Shown here: piece by piece, positions 28,371 to 37,401 of the stretch
How positions within the stretch are numbered: position 1 is the first letter of the stretch
How the letters are laid out: the number at the start of each line of letters is the position of its first letter
Assembly: GCA_050633285.1 (NCBI GenBank)
Contig: JBOEGG010000002.1
Location: 434,001 to 498,000, forward strand
Reading direction: 5' to 3'
Source of the DNA: UBA1672 sp050633285
GTDB taxonomy: Bacteria; Pseudomonadota; Alphaproteobacteria; Micavibrionales; Micavibrionaceae
DNA length: 64,000 nt
Notes under the pieces: generated by a model
What the model was told of the DNA's origin: nothing
The model's database searches: none
Seen by the model: only the letters and a program-made list of their open reading frames with translations
Made by a program: the position numbers and the translations under genes

Positions 28371-28471
28371 GTCAAAATTTTATCTGTTTTGGTTTTATTT
28401 TCTTGAAAGCTGTAATAGAATACTGCGCGTGGGAAGTAAAGCAACTAAATTTAATAAGGACGTTCATTCAT

Positions 28472-29227
28472 ATGCCAAGCGGGTTTAACGAAGCTACTCT
28501 AAATGCCATTAAAGAAGTTATGGGAGATAGTTTTTCTGATGTGGTCAATAATTATATAGAAACGAGTGAGCAATATGTTTCTACAATAGTTGAAGGCGAA
28601 AAAAGTAACGATTTTCGCGCGATAGAGGATGCTGCCCATCCGTTAAAATCATCAAGTGCGACGATAGGGGCAGTAGGTCTGTCAGAAGTATCGGCTGAAA
28701 TAGAAAGTCTCTCATCACTGCCGCAACGTGATACAACACAAGAGTTGAAGCTGGGGCAACTTATTTGTTCATTACCATCAAGCTTTAAATGCGTTGAGGA
28801 GTATTTAAAAAACGTATTAGGTAATGATATACAAAACCCTGTGCTTACAGGCGTGGGCGGCTTGAAAATCCTACATATAGATGATGAGTCGATTATTCGT
28901 AAGGTTACAGGTCGTATATTGATGAATGCAGGGTTCGAAGTTCTAAGCTTTGATAGCGTTGAAAATGCCCTTAAAAACTTGGGGGACTATACCCCTGAGA
29001 TGATCCTCGTAGATTTCATGATGCCGGATATGGAGGGGATGCAGTCTTTGTTGAATTTTAAAGCAGACCACCGCTTGGCAGAAGTGCCGGTTATTTTTGT
29101 AACCGGCCTGTCTGAAGATAAGGTAATGCAAAGCTTGCAAGGGTATATAGAAGGCTATATCCCAAAGCCGTATAAACCGGACGAGCTTGTAACGTATGTT
29201 AAGGACCTTTATAAAAAAGTATCTTAG
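28472..29227 (+). CDS. Hpt-REC phosphorelay protein
   Basis: A 251-residue protein with an N-terminal Hpt domain (AAHPLKSSSATIGA, phospho-accepting H56) and a C-terminal receiver domain with acidic pocket DDE near 137-139, phospho-Asp D181 (VDFMMPDMEG) and K232. The linker between them is about 20 residues. No output domain is present, so it would relay or sink phosphate. A longer frame from 28349 lies in the reductase promoter region and overlaps its start; ATG 28472 has AAGGA upstream. The cognate kinase is not obvious, though the 853-residue kinase at 57967 lacks a partner. Confidence 0.85.
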   Translation: MPSGFNEATLNAIKEVMGDSFSDVVNNYIETSEQYVSTIVEGEKSNDFRAIEDAAHPLKSSSATIGAVGLSEVSAEIESLSSLPQRDTTQELKLGQLICSLPSSFKCVEEYLKNVLGNDIQNPVLTGVGGLKILHIDDESIIRKVTGRILMNAGFEVLSFDSVENALKNLGDYTPEMILVDFMMPDMEGMQSLLNFKADHRLAEVPVIFVTGLSEDKVMQSLQGYIEGYIPKPYKPDELVTYVKDLYKKVS

Positions 29228-29233
29228 GTTACG

Positions 29234-29611
29234 CTATGCATTGCGTTTCAGCATATTACGAAGCCGGATAATCAAATTGTCGTGGTCAAATGGCTTTACA
29301 ATATAATCACATGCACCAAGCTCAAGGCACTCTGAAACATCCGTGATGCTATTCTTAGAGGTGAGCATTATAACAGGAATATCTTCTGTCAGGCTGTCTC
29401 CTTTTAACTTTTGCAATACCACTTCACCATCCATACCCGGCATTTTGCGATCCAAAATAATGCCGCTAGGGGGGGCCGCTTGTGCGATTTTCAGACCATC
29501 TTCCCCACTACTTGCAAGAACCGGCACAAAATCATGCTTTTTTAAAACCGCTTCAACAACAGATAATATTGTATCATCATCGTCGATGACTAAGATTGTA
29601 TCTTTACCCAT
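29234..29611 (-). CDS. Single-domain response regulator (CheY-like)
   Basis: A 125-residue receiver domain only: acidic pocket DDDD at 10-13, phospho-Asp D54 (ILDRKMPGMDG), Thr/Ser in MLTSK and K106 in VKPFD. It therefore acts by protein-protein contact rather than DNA binding. It converges tail-to-tail with the Hpt-REC gene, 6 bases apart. The 148-bp gap upstream, before the mutS stop, contains its promoter region and a weak ATAAGTAT/ATACTTAT hairpin (29738-29763). Confidence 0.92.
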   Translation of the reverse strand: MGKDTILVIDDDDTILSVVEAVLKKHDFVPVLASSGEDGLKIAQAAPPSGIILDRKMPGMDGEVVLQKLKGDSLTEDIPVIMLTSKNSITDVSECLELGACDYIVKPFDHDNLIIRLRNMLKRNA

Positions 29612-29759
29612 GATAGCCCCCTTTTGAAGTATGTAAGTGGAAAATAGTACAGCACATTCGTTAATTATGCCTAAAGCAACTTGCCTTTAACAGAGGAAAA
29701 AGAATGGTTGAATTCATGTGTATTGATAAGTGATCAAATAAGTATAAGAAATCCGATAC

Positions 29760-32489
29760 TTATAACTTTGATTTCAATGTGTATAAAATTTCAAGTGCTT
29801 CGCGTGGACTTAAATCATCTGGGTTTATATCGTTTAAAAGTTTTTCTGCATCGCTAGGCTTGGGGACTGCCAGTGTGTCAAATGCTGAATCAAAAAGCGG
29901 AAGAGTAGGGACTTGTTTTTGTGTGTACTCACCTTTTTCTGGTTGAAGCATTGTTAATAGCGTTTCGGCGCGTGAAATAACAGCTTTGGGAATGCCTGCT
30001 AATCCAGCGACATGAATACCATATGAACGATCCGCACTTCCTTGAATAACTTTATGCATAAAGATGATGGTATCTTTCCATTCTTTAACTTGCACAGTAT
30101 GGCAACTCACATGCTCTAATTCATCTTCTAAAGATGTAAGCTCATGATAATGCGTTGCAAAAAGTGAACGACATTTATTGGTGTTGTGTAAATACTCTAC
30201 GCACGCCCATGCGATTGATAGGCCATCATATGTTGCGGTACCGCGCCCAATTTCATCTAAGATAACAAGCGACCGATCGGTTGATTGGTTAAGAATAGAT
30301 GCCGTCTCGACCATCTCAACCATAAAAGTGGATTGCCCGCGTGCCAAATCATCGGATGCACCAACGCGACTAAAGCATTTATCAATGATACCAATATGCG
30401 CCGATTCCGCCGGTACAAAAGATCCGATCTGTGCAAGTATTGCAATGAGTGCGTTTTGTCTCAAGAATGTTGACTTACCCGCCATATTGGGCCCGGTCAT
30501 GAGCCATAGCTTCTGTTTTGGGTTCAAATTGCAGTCATTCGGTACAAAGCTTTCACTCTGTTTCTTCAAGACTGTCTCTACAACAGGATGGCGCCCCTCT
30601 ATAATTTCAAATTGAACCGAATTATCTACAGTGGGGCGCACATAGTTCATGGTTTGTGCAAGTTCTGCCATAGAAGAAGATACATCAAGTGCAGAAATAG
30701 CACTTGATACTGTATAAATATCGCCGGATAATTCTGAAACGTTACGTACTACTTTATCAAAAATATCCTGTTCAATCGCAATGATTTTATCCGCAGCAGA
30801 TGATATATCGCGTTCTAACTCCGAAAGCTCTGTCGTGGTAAAACGCACTGCATTCGCCATCGTCTGACGGTGAATAAATGGATTATCCTCATCATTGCCG
30901 GGCTTAACCATTAAGCTATCGGCACGTTTGGCCGGAACCTCAATAAAATAACCGAGTACATTGTTATATTTTATCTTCAAATTATCTATAGAGGATAAAA
31001 TTTGGTATTTACCTTGTAACTTTGCAATGAGAGTACGGCTTTCATCACGCAATGTTCGAAGCTCATCTAACTTGGCGGAGTAACCAGTGCGAATAAACCC
31101 GCCTTCACGCATATGCGCCGGAGGCTCTGTATCAATCGCGACTTTTAATATGTCCTGTAGGTTCGAAAGAGCAGGTGTTTGGCTAAGCTGCTGTGATAAG
31201 TCATTAAGAACATCACGAGCATCTTTACTGTCCTGAATTTGCGCGCGTATGATTTCACTTTGTATTAAACCATCACGCATCATACATAAGTCTTTAGGGT
31301 TACCGCGCCCAACTGTCAGACGTGATAGAGCACGTTCTATATCCGGCATGTTGCGTAAGAAATCACGCAATATAGATCGCAAGTCACTGTTATTTATAAA
31401 ACATTCAATACGCTCTAAACGATGATTGATTAAGTTTACATCACGTAATGGTGCGGATAACTCTGCCTGCAATAGACGTGCGCCACTACTGGTTAATGTA
31501 CGGTCAATAGTATCGAGTAGGCTGCCTTTACGCTCTCCTGATAATGTGCGGATAAGCTCTAAATTTTTGCGTGTTGCTGCATCAATCTCCATGATTGAGC
31601 CGGATGATATTCTTTCTGGTCGCGCAATATATGGAACCTTACCTTTTTGTGTACGCATGATATAACCAATAAGCGCACCACAAGCAGATATCTCTACTGG
31701 CGTGAAGTCACCAATGCTTTCAATGGCTTCAGTCTCAAATATGTTCTTAATATTATTTTGTGCACTATGGTAATCAAAAAGGGATTTTGGCTGTTGAGTG
31801 ACTGTCTCATGAATAGGACGTAAAGTTTCTTGATGAATTTCTGCCAGAGCGTCAGAGATTAGGATCTCACTTGGGGCGATTGCTTCTATAGCACTACGGA
31901 TGTTTTGTTCTTGTAATTCTTGCACCATAAACGTGCCGGTTGATATTTCTAACCATGCGAGTGCATAATGACCATCATTTTCAGAAATGCTGCATATATA
32001 GTTATTGCTGCGTGAATCTAGGAGATTGTCTTCTGTTAGAGTTCCTTGCGTAATGATACGCACTGCCTCACGCTTTACAAGCGTCTTAGATGTACTTCTG
32101 CCTTCTGCTTTTGCGCGCGCTTTTGCTTGGTCTGGTGTTTCCGTTTGTTCGCAAATCGCGACTTTATGTCCTGCGCGTATTAATTTTGCTAGATACGGTT
32201 CATGTGAGTGATAAGGAACCCCGCACATCGGTATGCCTTCATCCTGCGATTTTCCACGTTTGGTCAATGTGATGTCAAGAACAGCCGATGCAGTAATTGC
32301 ATCATCATAGAAGAGTTCGTAAAAGTCACCCATTCTGTAGAAGAGCAAGCACTCCTCGTGCTCGGATTTCAGGGCATGATACTGCGCCATCATGGGCGTA
32401 TGCCCTTGACCTAGGAAATAGTCCATCTTTTGTTCAAACGATGGGTTATTCAATGTATCTTGCTGCGATAACTCTGCGGCTTGTGCCAT
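29760..32489 (-). CDS. mutS: DNA mismatch repair protein MutS
   Basis: MutS recognises mismatches and recruits MutL. The 909-residue length is standard for alphaproteobacteria. The mismatch-contact FYRMGDFYELF lies near residue 50, Walker A is GPNMAGKST (about 664-672), and DEIGRGTATYDG carries the Walker B/switch region. The dut stop lies 23 bases upstream of its ATG and coaBC precedes dut, forming a likely coaBC-dut-mutS operon. Confidence 0.98.
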   Translation of the reverse strand: MAQAAELSQQDTLNNPSFEQKMDYFLGQGHTPMMAQYHALKSEHEECLLFYRMGDFYELFYDDAITASAVLDITLTKRGKSQDEGIPMCGVPYHSHEPYLAKLIRAGHKVAICEQTETPDQAKARAKAEGRSTSKTLVKREAVRIITQGTLTEDNLLDSRSNNYICSISENDGHYALAWLEISTGTFMVQELQEQNIRSAIEAIAPSEILISDALAEIHQETLRPIHETVTQQPKSLFDYHSAQNNIKNIFETEAIESIGDFTPVEISACGALIGYIMRTQKGKVPYIARPERISSGSIMEIDAATRKNLELIRTLSGERKGSLLDTIDRTLTSSGARLLQAELSAPLRDVNLINHRLERIECFINNSDLRSILRDFLRNMPDIERALSRLTVGRGNPKDLCMMRDGLIQSEIIRAQIQDSKDARDVLNDLSQQLSQTPALSNLQDILKVAIDTEPPAHMREGGFIRTGYSAKLDELRTLRDESRTLIAKLQGKYQILSSIDNLKIKYNNVLGYFIEVPAKRADSLMVKPGNDEDNPFIHRQTMANAVRFTTTELSELERDISSAADKIIAIEQDIFDKVVRNVSELSGDIYTVSSAISALDVSSSMAELAQTMNYVRPTVDNSVQFEIIEGRHPVVETVLKKQSESFVPNDCNLNPKQKLWLMTGPNMAGKSTFLRQNALIAILAQIGSFVPAESAHIGIIDKCFSRVGASDDLARGQSTFMVEMVETASILNQSTDRSLVILDEIGRGTATYDGLSIAWACVEYLHNTNKCRSLFATHYHELTSLEDELEHVSCHTVQVKEWKDTIIFMHKVIQGSADRSYGIHVAGLAGIPKAVISRAETLLTMLQPEKGEYTQKQVPTLPLFDSAFDTLAVPKPSDAEKLLNDINPDDLSPREALEILYTLKSKL

Positions 32490-32512
32490 AAGTAACTATA
32501 TCTATATGTTTC

Positions 32513-32995
32513 TTAGTTTTTCCCGGTAGAGCCAAAACCGCCCTCACCACGCTCTTCGTTACTATCAAGTTCATTAACAACTTTCCAGTTAACATGAGTG
32601 TAACGTTCTACAACCATTTGGGCGATACGCATGCCACGTTGGATCGTAAATGGCTCTTTACCATGATTAATCAAAATGACTTTGATCTCTCCGCGGTAAT
32701 CTGCGTCAATCGTGCCGGGGCTGTTTAAAACAGTAACCCCATGATTAATTGCAAGACCAGATCTCGGGCGGATCTGCGCCTCAAATCCTTGTGGTAATGC
32801 AATGGACAAACCAGTAGGAACAAGTGCGCGATCACCGGCATCCAGTTCAATGGCCTCTTCAAGCGCGGCAGTTAAGTCCATACCAGCAGATTGTGTGGTC
32901 GCATATGTCGGTAGTTTCAATCCAACAGCATGCTCTAAGGGTTTAAGTGCAACCTCAATATCATCTTCATTTATGATTGTTGTATTCTCAGTCAT
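32513..32995 (-). CDS. dut: dUTP diphosphatase
   Basis: It hydrolyses dUTP to dUMP and pyrophosphate, limiting uracil incorporation and supplying thymidylate synthesis. The 160-residue trimeric-type enzyme has motif 1 AGMDLTAA, motif 2 PRSGLAINHG, motif 3 GTIDADYRGEI and the C-terminal RGEGGFGSTG loop. It overlaps the upstream coaBC by 8 bases, so translation is probably coupled, and lies 23 bases before mutS. Confidence 0.97.
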   Translation of the reverse strand: MTENTTIINEDDIEVALKPLEHAVGLKLPTYATTQSAGMDLTAALEEAIELDAGDRALVPTGLSIALPQGFEAQIRPRSGLAINHGVTVLNSPGTIDADYRGEIKVILINHGKEPFTIQRGMRIAQMVVERYTHVNWKVVNELDSNEERGEGGFGSTGKN

Positions 32996-34205
32996 TATTA
33001 TCCATATGCTTGATTATATTTTGAACCAGTTGCTGCGCTATTTGCGTCTTGCTGGTACGTTTCCATTTTTCGATTCCATTGTGTGAGAGCAAATATATTT
33101 GATTTTCATCAGAACCGAAAGCCTTTTCATGACCTTCCTCATTCATTCCAACTTCATTTGCTATTATCCAATCACACCCCTTACTCGTGAGCTTTTTAGA
33201 GGCATTGTTTTCAAGGTCTTCTGTCTCTGCTGCAAATCCGATTACAAGCTCCGGGCGCATAGTATCGTGTGATGCAATAGCGCGTAGAATGTCAGGGTTT
33301 TGGGTCAGTTTTAATTCAGGTGCATCTGATGCATTTTTTTTCTTTATTTTGTTATTTTGTTTTTGAAGAGGGGTCCAATCACTAACTGCGGCGGCACATA
33401 CTGCAATATCAGCAGGCAGAGCATTTTTACACGCTTCTAACATTTCTTGCGCGGTTTCAATATGTACAGTCTTTACACCTGTGGGCGAATCTAAATGCGT
33501 AGGGCCACTAATGAGGGTTACGTCCGCCCCCGCATTATGTAAGGCCGTGGCAAGAGCATGTCCCTGTTTACCTGATGAACGGTTTCCTAAAAAACGAACC
33601 GGATCTATTGGTTCATACGTTGGGCCACTCGTCACAATCGCTTTACGCCCCGCTAACGGGGCATCGCTAAAAAAAGAGATAGTGTCCTTTAATATTATAT
33701 CCGGTTCATTCATGCGCCCTAAACCTGTCTCACCACAGGCCATTTCACCGCTTGCAGGGCCACTAAAGAGATAACCACGCTCTTTAAGGGTATTAATATT
33801 TGCTTGTGTGGCTGCACTATTCCACATTTCGGGATTCATTGCAGGGGCAAAAAGAGTAGGCGCATTTGATGCAAGCAACGTTGTTGAAGCCAGATCATTC
33901 GCAAGCCCATGCGCTGCCTTCGCCATAATATCCGCACTTGCAGGAGCAACAACAATAAGGTCACATTCACGACTTAAACGTATATGACCCATCTCTGTTT
34001 CATCTGTGAGTGACCAAAGGTCTGTATATACTTTTTCCTGAGATAAAGAAGCGACGCTAAGCGGTGTGACAAACTGCTCGCCTGCTTTTGTAAGTATACA
34101 CTTCACGTCTGCACCGTTCTTTTTTAACAAACGGATCAGTTCCAATGATTTATAGGCGGCAATTCCCCCTGATATAATCAGTAATATCTTTTTATTATTT
34201 AGCAT
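32988..34205 (-). CDS. coaBC: Bifunctional CoaBC (phosphopantothenoylcysteine synthase/decarboxylase)
   Basis: It couples cysteine to phosphopantothenate and then decarboxylates the product to phosphopantetheine. The 405-residue protein has an N-terminal flavin decarboxylase domain (ISGGIAAYKSLELIR, and APAMNPEMW with the active-site loop) and a C-terminal synthetase domain (TSGPTYEPIDPVRFLGNRSSG). The lysine-rich IKKKNA near residue 285 is in the usual flexible region. First gene of the coaBC-dut-mutS run. CoaD, acting two steps later, is encoded at 146-655. Confidence 0.96.
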   Translation of the reverse strand: MLNNKKILLIISGGIAAYKSLELIRLLKKNGADVKCILTKAGEQFVTPLSVASLSQEKVYTDLWSLTDETEMGHIRLSRECDLIVVAPASADIMAKAAHGLANDLASTTLLASNAPTLFAPAMNPEMWNSAATQANINTLKERGYLFSGPASGEMACGETGLGRMNEPDIILKDTISFFSDAPLAGRKAIVTSGPTYEPIDPVRFLGNRSSGKQGHALATALHNAGADVTLISGPTHLDSPTGVKTVHIETAQEMLEACKNALPADIAVCAAAVSDWTPLQKQNNKIKKKNASDAPELKLTQNPDILRAIASHDTMRPELVIGFAAETEDLENNASKKLTSKGCDWIIANEVGMNEEGHEKAFGSDENQIYLLSHNGIEKWKRTSKTQIAQQLVQNIIKHMDNND

Positions 34206-34241
34206 GGCGCCATTATCACCTGATATAGAAGGGCTGTAAAG

Positions 34242-34274
34242 AAAAAGCCTCGCATGTATGGTGCAAGGCTTTTT
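34242..34274 (-). terminator. Intrinsic terminator of the acidic-protein gene
   Basis: AAAAAGCCT (34242-34250) pairs with AGGCTTTTT (34266-34274), with an inner GCA/TGC pair. On the minus strand it ends in a U-run, 22 bases after the stop of the 34296 gene. It may work in both directions. Confidence 0.75.
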
Positions 34275-34295
34275 AAATTATGTTTTTAGATGTGA

Positions 34296-34877
34296 TTAAT
34301 GCTTAATCAGATCTTTAGCTGCATCTGCTGCACCTTCAACGGCCGTATCAACTGCATTGTCAGTTGCTTTTTCCGCTTCCGCAGCAGGCTCAACAGCTTC
34401 AACTTCTTCTGCTGTCTCTTCTGCATTCTCGATAGTCGCATCAGCAGGGGCAGTAACATCTTCGACAGTTTCCGCAATTGCATCCGTCGCATCACTTGCC
34501 ATATCACCGGCAGATGTCGCAATGTTGTTTAGAACTGTACCTGAGTTCTCAGCCATCTCACCAACGACTTCTGCAGCGTCACCTGTCATTTCGGCAGTTT
34601 TCTCAACCATGTCACTACCAGCTTCCATTGCATCTGATGCAACGTCACCAACAGCTTCCATAGTGGAGGAGGATGCATCTTTAATCACAGATACTGCGCC
34701 GTCTAGTTCTTCGCCAAAATTAATACCCAAATCACTGTCACCGGCAGCAGGCGATATACTTGCAACATCTGAACCATTTTGGGACGATGTAACATTGTTA
34801 TAAATCGCAAAAATTGCGACAAGGCCGGCGGCTAAAACTGTTGTTGAGTACAGAATTGATTTTGTAAAATTACTCAT
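34296..34877 (-). CDS. Acidic, low-complexity membrane-anchored protein
   Basis: Not assigned to a known family. Residues 8-26 (ILYSTTVLAAGLVAIFAIY) form a single transmembrane helix. The rest of the 193 residues is Ala/Glu/Asp-rich with repeated short helical blocks (MEAVGDVASDAMEAG, then GDMASDATDAIAETV) and no cysteines. It resembles late-embryogenesis-type or apolipoprotein-like amphipathic helices and would be strongly acidic. AAGGAAAGG precedes the ATG. It lies alone between two terminator-bounded neighbours. An overlapping 148-codon plus-strand frame is its mirror image. Confidence 0.72.
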   Translation of the reverse strand: MSNFTKSILYSTTVLAAGLVAIFAIYNNVTSSQNGSDVASISPAAGDSDLGINFGEELDGAVSVIKDASSSTMEAVGDVASDAMEAGSDMVEKTAEMTGDAAEVVGEMAENSGTVLNNIATSAGDMASDATDAIAETVEDVTAPADATIENAEETAEEVEAVEPAAEAEKATDNAVDTAVEGAADAAKDLIKH

Positions 34878-35035
34878 AATCTGTAACCTTTCCTTATATT
34901 TGCTTAATTAACCTTATATAGATTACGTAAAATAATTACCATCTTTTTTTGATGTGGCGGATAATGCATTATGAGGTCATGCGATGTCAAATGAATTCCT
35001 GAAACATGCTGGTATTATGTCTGTATATTAATGTT

Positions 35036-35800
35036 CTATGCCTTCAAACCCTGATGAACCGCGGCAATCCCCGCAGAGAAGTTCGTATAACGTGTGCGTG
35101 TAAAACCAGAGTCCTGCATACGCTTTATAAGGTTCTTTTGCTTTGGAAATTTTCTAATACTTTCCACTAAATACTGATAACTATCTCTGTCTTGAGTGAT
35201 TTTTTCGCCTAAAAATGGAATGACATTATAAGAGTATAAATCATATGCTTTTGCCAAGGGCTTGGGGCTAACGTGACTAAACTCCAGGCAGAAAAATTTA
35301 CCACCCGGACGAAGAACACGATAGGCTTCTGATAAAGCTGTATCAATATGCGTTACATTACGTAATCCAAAAGCAATTGTATAAACATCGATGCTGTTAT
35401 CTTCTAATGGCAGGCTTGATGCATTTCCGGTAACCCAGTCAAAGTCATTGATCCAACCCTTGTCAATGGCACGGTTACGTCCAACGGATAACATATTGTC
35501 ATTTAAGTCGCATAGCGTGATATTTGCACCTGCTCCGATCTTGTTACGAATACGAAAAGCAATATCACCAGTCCCGCCGGCAACATCCAGATAATCCATT
35601 GGGCGGCCTGCGATATTCGCACGTGGACGGATCATACGAATAAACTGATCTTTCCACAGGCGGTGTATACCCATACTCATAAAGTCATTCATAACGTCAT
35701 ATTTATCGGCGACGCTGTCGAATACACCTATAACACCCTCGGTTTTTTCCTCGGGAGAAACTTCTTTTTCTCCAAACCATGTGCTTTCAGGATTTTGCAT
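35036..35800 (-). CDS. ubiE: Ubiquinone/menaquinone methyltransferase UbiE
   Basis: UbiE carries out the C-methylation step of ubiquinone (and menaquinone) synthesis. The 254-residue SAM methyltransferase opens with VFDSVADKYDVMNDFMS and has motif I DVAGGTGD, the GNASSLPLEDNS acidic loop, and the C-terminal signature KPLAKAYDLYSYNVIPFLG. AAGGAG precedes the ATG. It is divergent from murJ with only 38 bases between starts, so their promoters must overlap. Other quinone-related factor: UbiK-like gene at 44784-45056. Confidence 0.95.
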   Translation of the reverse strand: MQNPESTWFGEKEVSPEEKTEGVIGVFDSVADKYDVMNDFMSMGIHRLWKDQFIRMIRPRANIAGRPMDYLDVAGGTGDIAFRIRNKIGAGANITLCDLNDNMLSVGRNRAIDKGWINDFDWVTGNASSLPLEDNSIDVYTIAFGLRNVTHIDTALSEAYRVLRPGGKFFCLEFSHVSPKPLAKAYDLYSYNVIPFLGEKITQDRDSYQYLVESIRKFPKQKNLIKRMQDSGFTRTRYTNFSAGIAAVHQGLKA

Positions 35801-35838
35801 GCTGTTTTTTCTCCTTAAGTTGGTGTAAGGATTAGCAT

Positions 35839-37386
35839 ATGAAATTAGTAAAAGCTATGGCTACTGTTGCAGGAATGACGGGTTTATCACGAATTGCAGG
35901 ATTCGCGCGTGATATGCTCACCGCCACCTATTTGGGGGCAGGGCCTATCGCCGATGCATTCTTTGTTGCACTAAAACTACCAAATTTCTTTAGACGCGTT
36001 ACCGCAGAAGGTGCATTTAGTATCGCATTCGTCCCGATCTATTCCAAAACGATAGAAAGCGGAAGTAAAGAAAAAGCAGACCTGTTTGCGAGTAATGCTT
36101 TCATGGTCATGTTAACGGCCTTATCCGCATTTACGTTTCTTGCACTCCTTTTGATGCCTTATGTGATCCAACTCATTGCGCCTGGCTTTGTTGGAGATGA
36201 ACTACGCGAACCGCTTGCGGTTGAGCTATCAAGAATAACATTTCCGTACCTTTTACTAATGTCATTAACGGCGCTTTTAGGAGGCGTGATGAATGCGATG
36301 GATCGTTTTGCACCATTCGCCTTTGCGCCGGTACTTTTCAACCTTTCACTCATTGCCGCATTACTGGTAAGTGAGCATTTCGAAACGGCAGGTCATGCTT
36401 TAGCATACGGATTATTGAGCGCCGGCGTTTTACAATTGGTTTTCTTATATATATGTGCGCGCCGTGCGGGTGTAAAAATTACATTGGGATGGCCACGTTT
36501 GGATGTTGATGCACGCAAGGTTCTTAAATTGATGGGGCCTGCGGTTATTGGGGCAGGGGTTGTGCACATTAATTTGTTCGCTGATATCATTCTGGCTTCT
36601 TTTTTAGAAAGCGGTTCTATCTCATATCTTTATTATGCGGATCGTTTAAATCAGTTACCGCTTGGTGTGGTTGGCATTGCTGTCGGTACGGCATTATTAC
36701 CTATGCTATCACGCGCTATGGCTAAAGATACACCCGAGGAAGCTTGTCACCTGTTTAATAGAGCTCTTGAGTATTGCTTACTTCTGGCGTTACCTGCTGC
36801 CGTTGCTTTGGCGGTTATGCCTCTATCATTAATCACTGTTTTATTTGAGCATGGTAAATTTGACGCATCAGATAGTGCAATAACAGCAAGCGTATTGAGC
36901 GCATATGCACTTGGTTTACCGGCTTATATCGCAATTAAAGTGTTTTCCACGGCACATTGGGCGCGTGAAGATACAAAAACTCCGGTGCGTATTTCTGTGA
37001 TTGCGACACTATTAAATATCGTTATGAGCATCATCTTAATTCAATATATTGGTGTTATAGGCATTGCGCTAGCCACTGGTTTAACTGGCTGGTTGCAGTT
37101 TTACCTGCATATACGTGCGCTAAAAGATCATCCATCGGCACATTTGGATCGTGCTTTTCTATTGAATATGCCAAAGATCGTGACATCGTCTTGCGTTATG
37201 GGCGCGGGGGTGTATATACTCGCCCTCCTTTTAAAAGGCTTTATCTTTGAGGGGACAACATTCATGCAAATCTCTGCATTAGCGACTACCGTGATTGCGG
37301 GGGCAATGCTGTACGGCGTAATGGTGCTCATAACAGGAGCTGTTCGTTTGCAGGATGTAAAAAAGTATTTATTAAAACGGTCATAA
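35839..37386 (+). CDS. murJ: Lipid II flippase MurJ
   Basis: MurJ moves lipid-linked peptidoglycan precursors across the inner membrane. The 515-residue MviN/MOP-superfamily protein has about 14 transmembrane helices, with the conserved N-terminal GLSRIAGFARDMLTATYLGA and NFFRRVTAEGAFSIAFVPIY. Motif positions and length are complete. trpS follows after 15 bases, consistent with one transcript. It is divergent from ubiE. Confidence 0.96.
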   Translation: MKLVKAMATVAGMTGLSRIAGFARDMLTATYLGAGPIADAFFVALKLPNFFRRVTAEGAFSIAFVPIYSKTIESGSKEKADLFASNAFMVMLTALSAFTFLALLLMPYVIQLIAPGFVGDELREPLAVELSRITFPYLLLMSLTALLGGVMNAMDRFAPFAFAPVLFNLSLIAALLVSEHFETAGHALAYGLLSAGVLQLVFLYICARRAGVKITLGWPRLDVDARKVLKLMGPAVIGAGVVHINLFADIILASFLESGSISYLYYADRLNQLPLGVVGIAVGTALLPMLSRAMAKDTPEEACHLFNRALEYCLLLALPAAVALAVMPLSLITVLFEHGKFDASDSAITASVLSAYALGLPAYIAIKVFSTAHWAREDTKTPVRISVIATLLNIVMSIILIQYIGVIGIALATGLTGWLQFYLHIRALKDHPSAHLDRAFLLNMPKIVTSSCVMGAGVYILALLLKGFIFEGTTFMQISALATTVIAGAMLYGVMVLITGAVRLQDVKKYLLKRS

Positions 37387-37401
37387 AAGAGGTTTGAGGC
37401 T

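Noticed and set aside
29738..29763. ATAAGTAT/ATACTTAT hairpin after mutS as a strong terminator
   Set aside because: AT-only 8-bp stem with a poor U-tract; at most a weak terminator.
34357..34803. 148-codon plus-strand frame
   Set aside because: Mirror of the low-complexity acidic gene on the minus strand; no start signal and composition is simply the complement.
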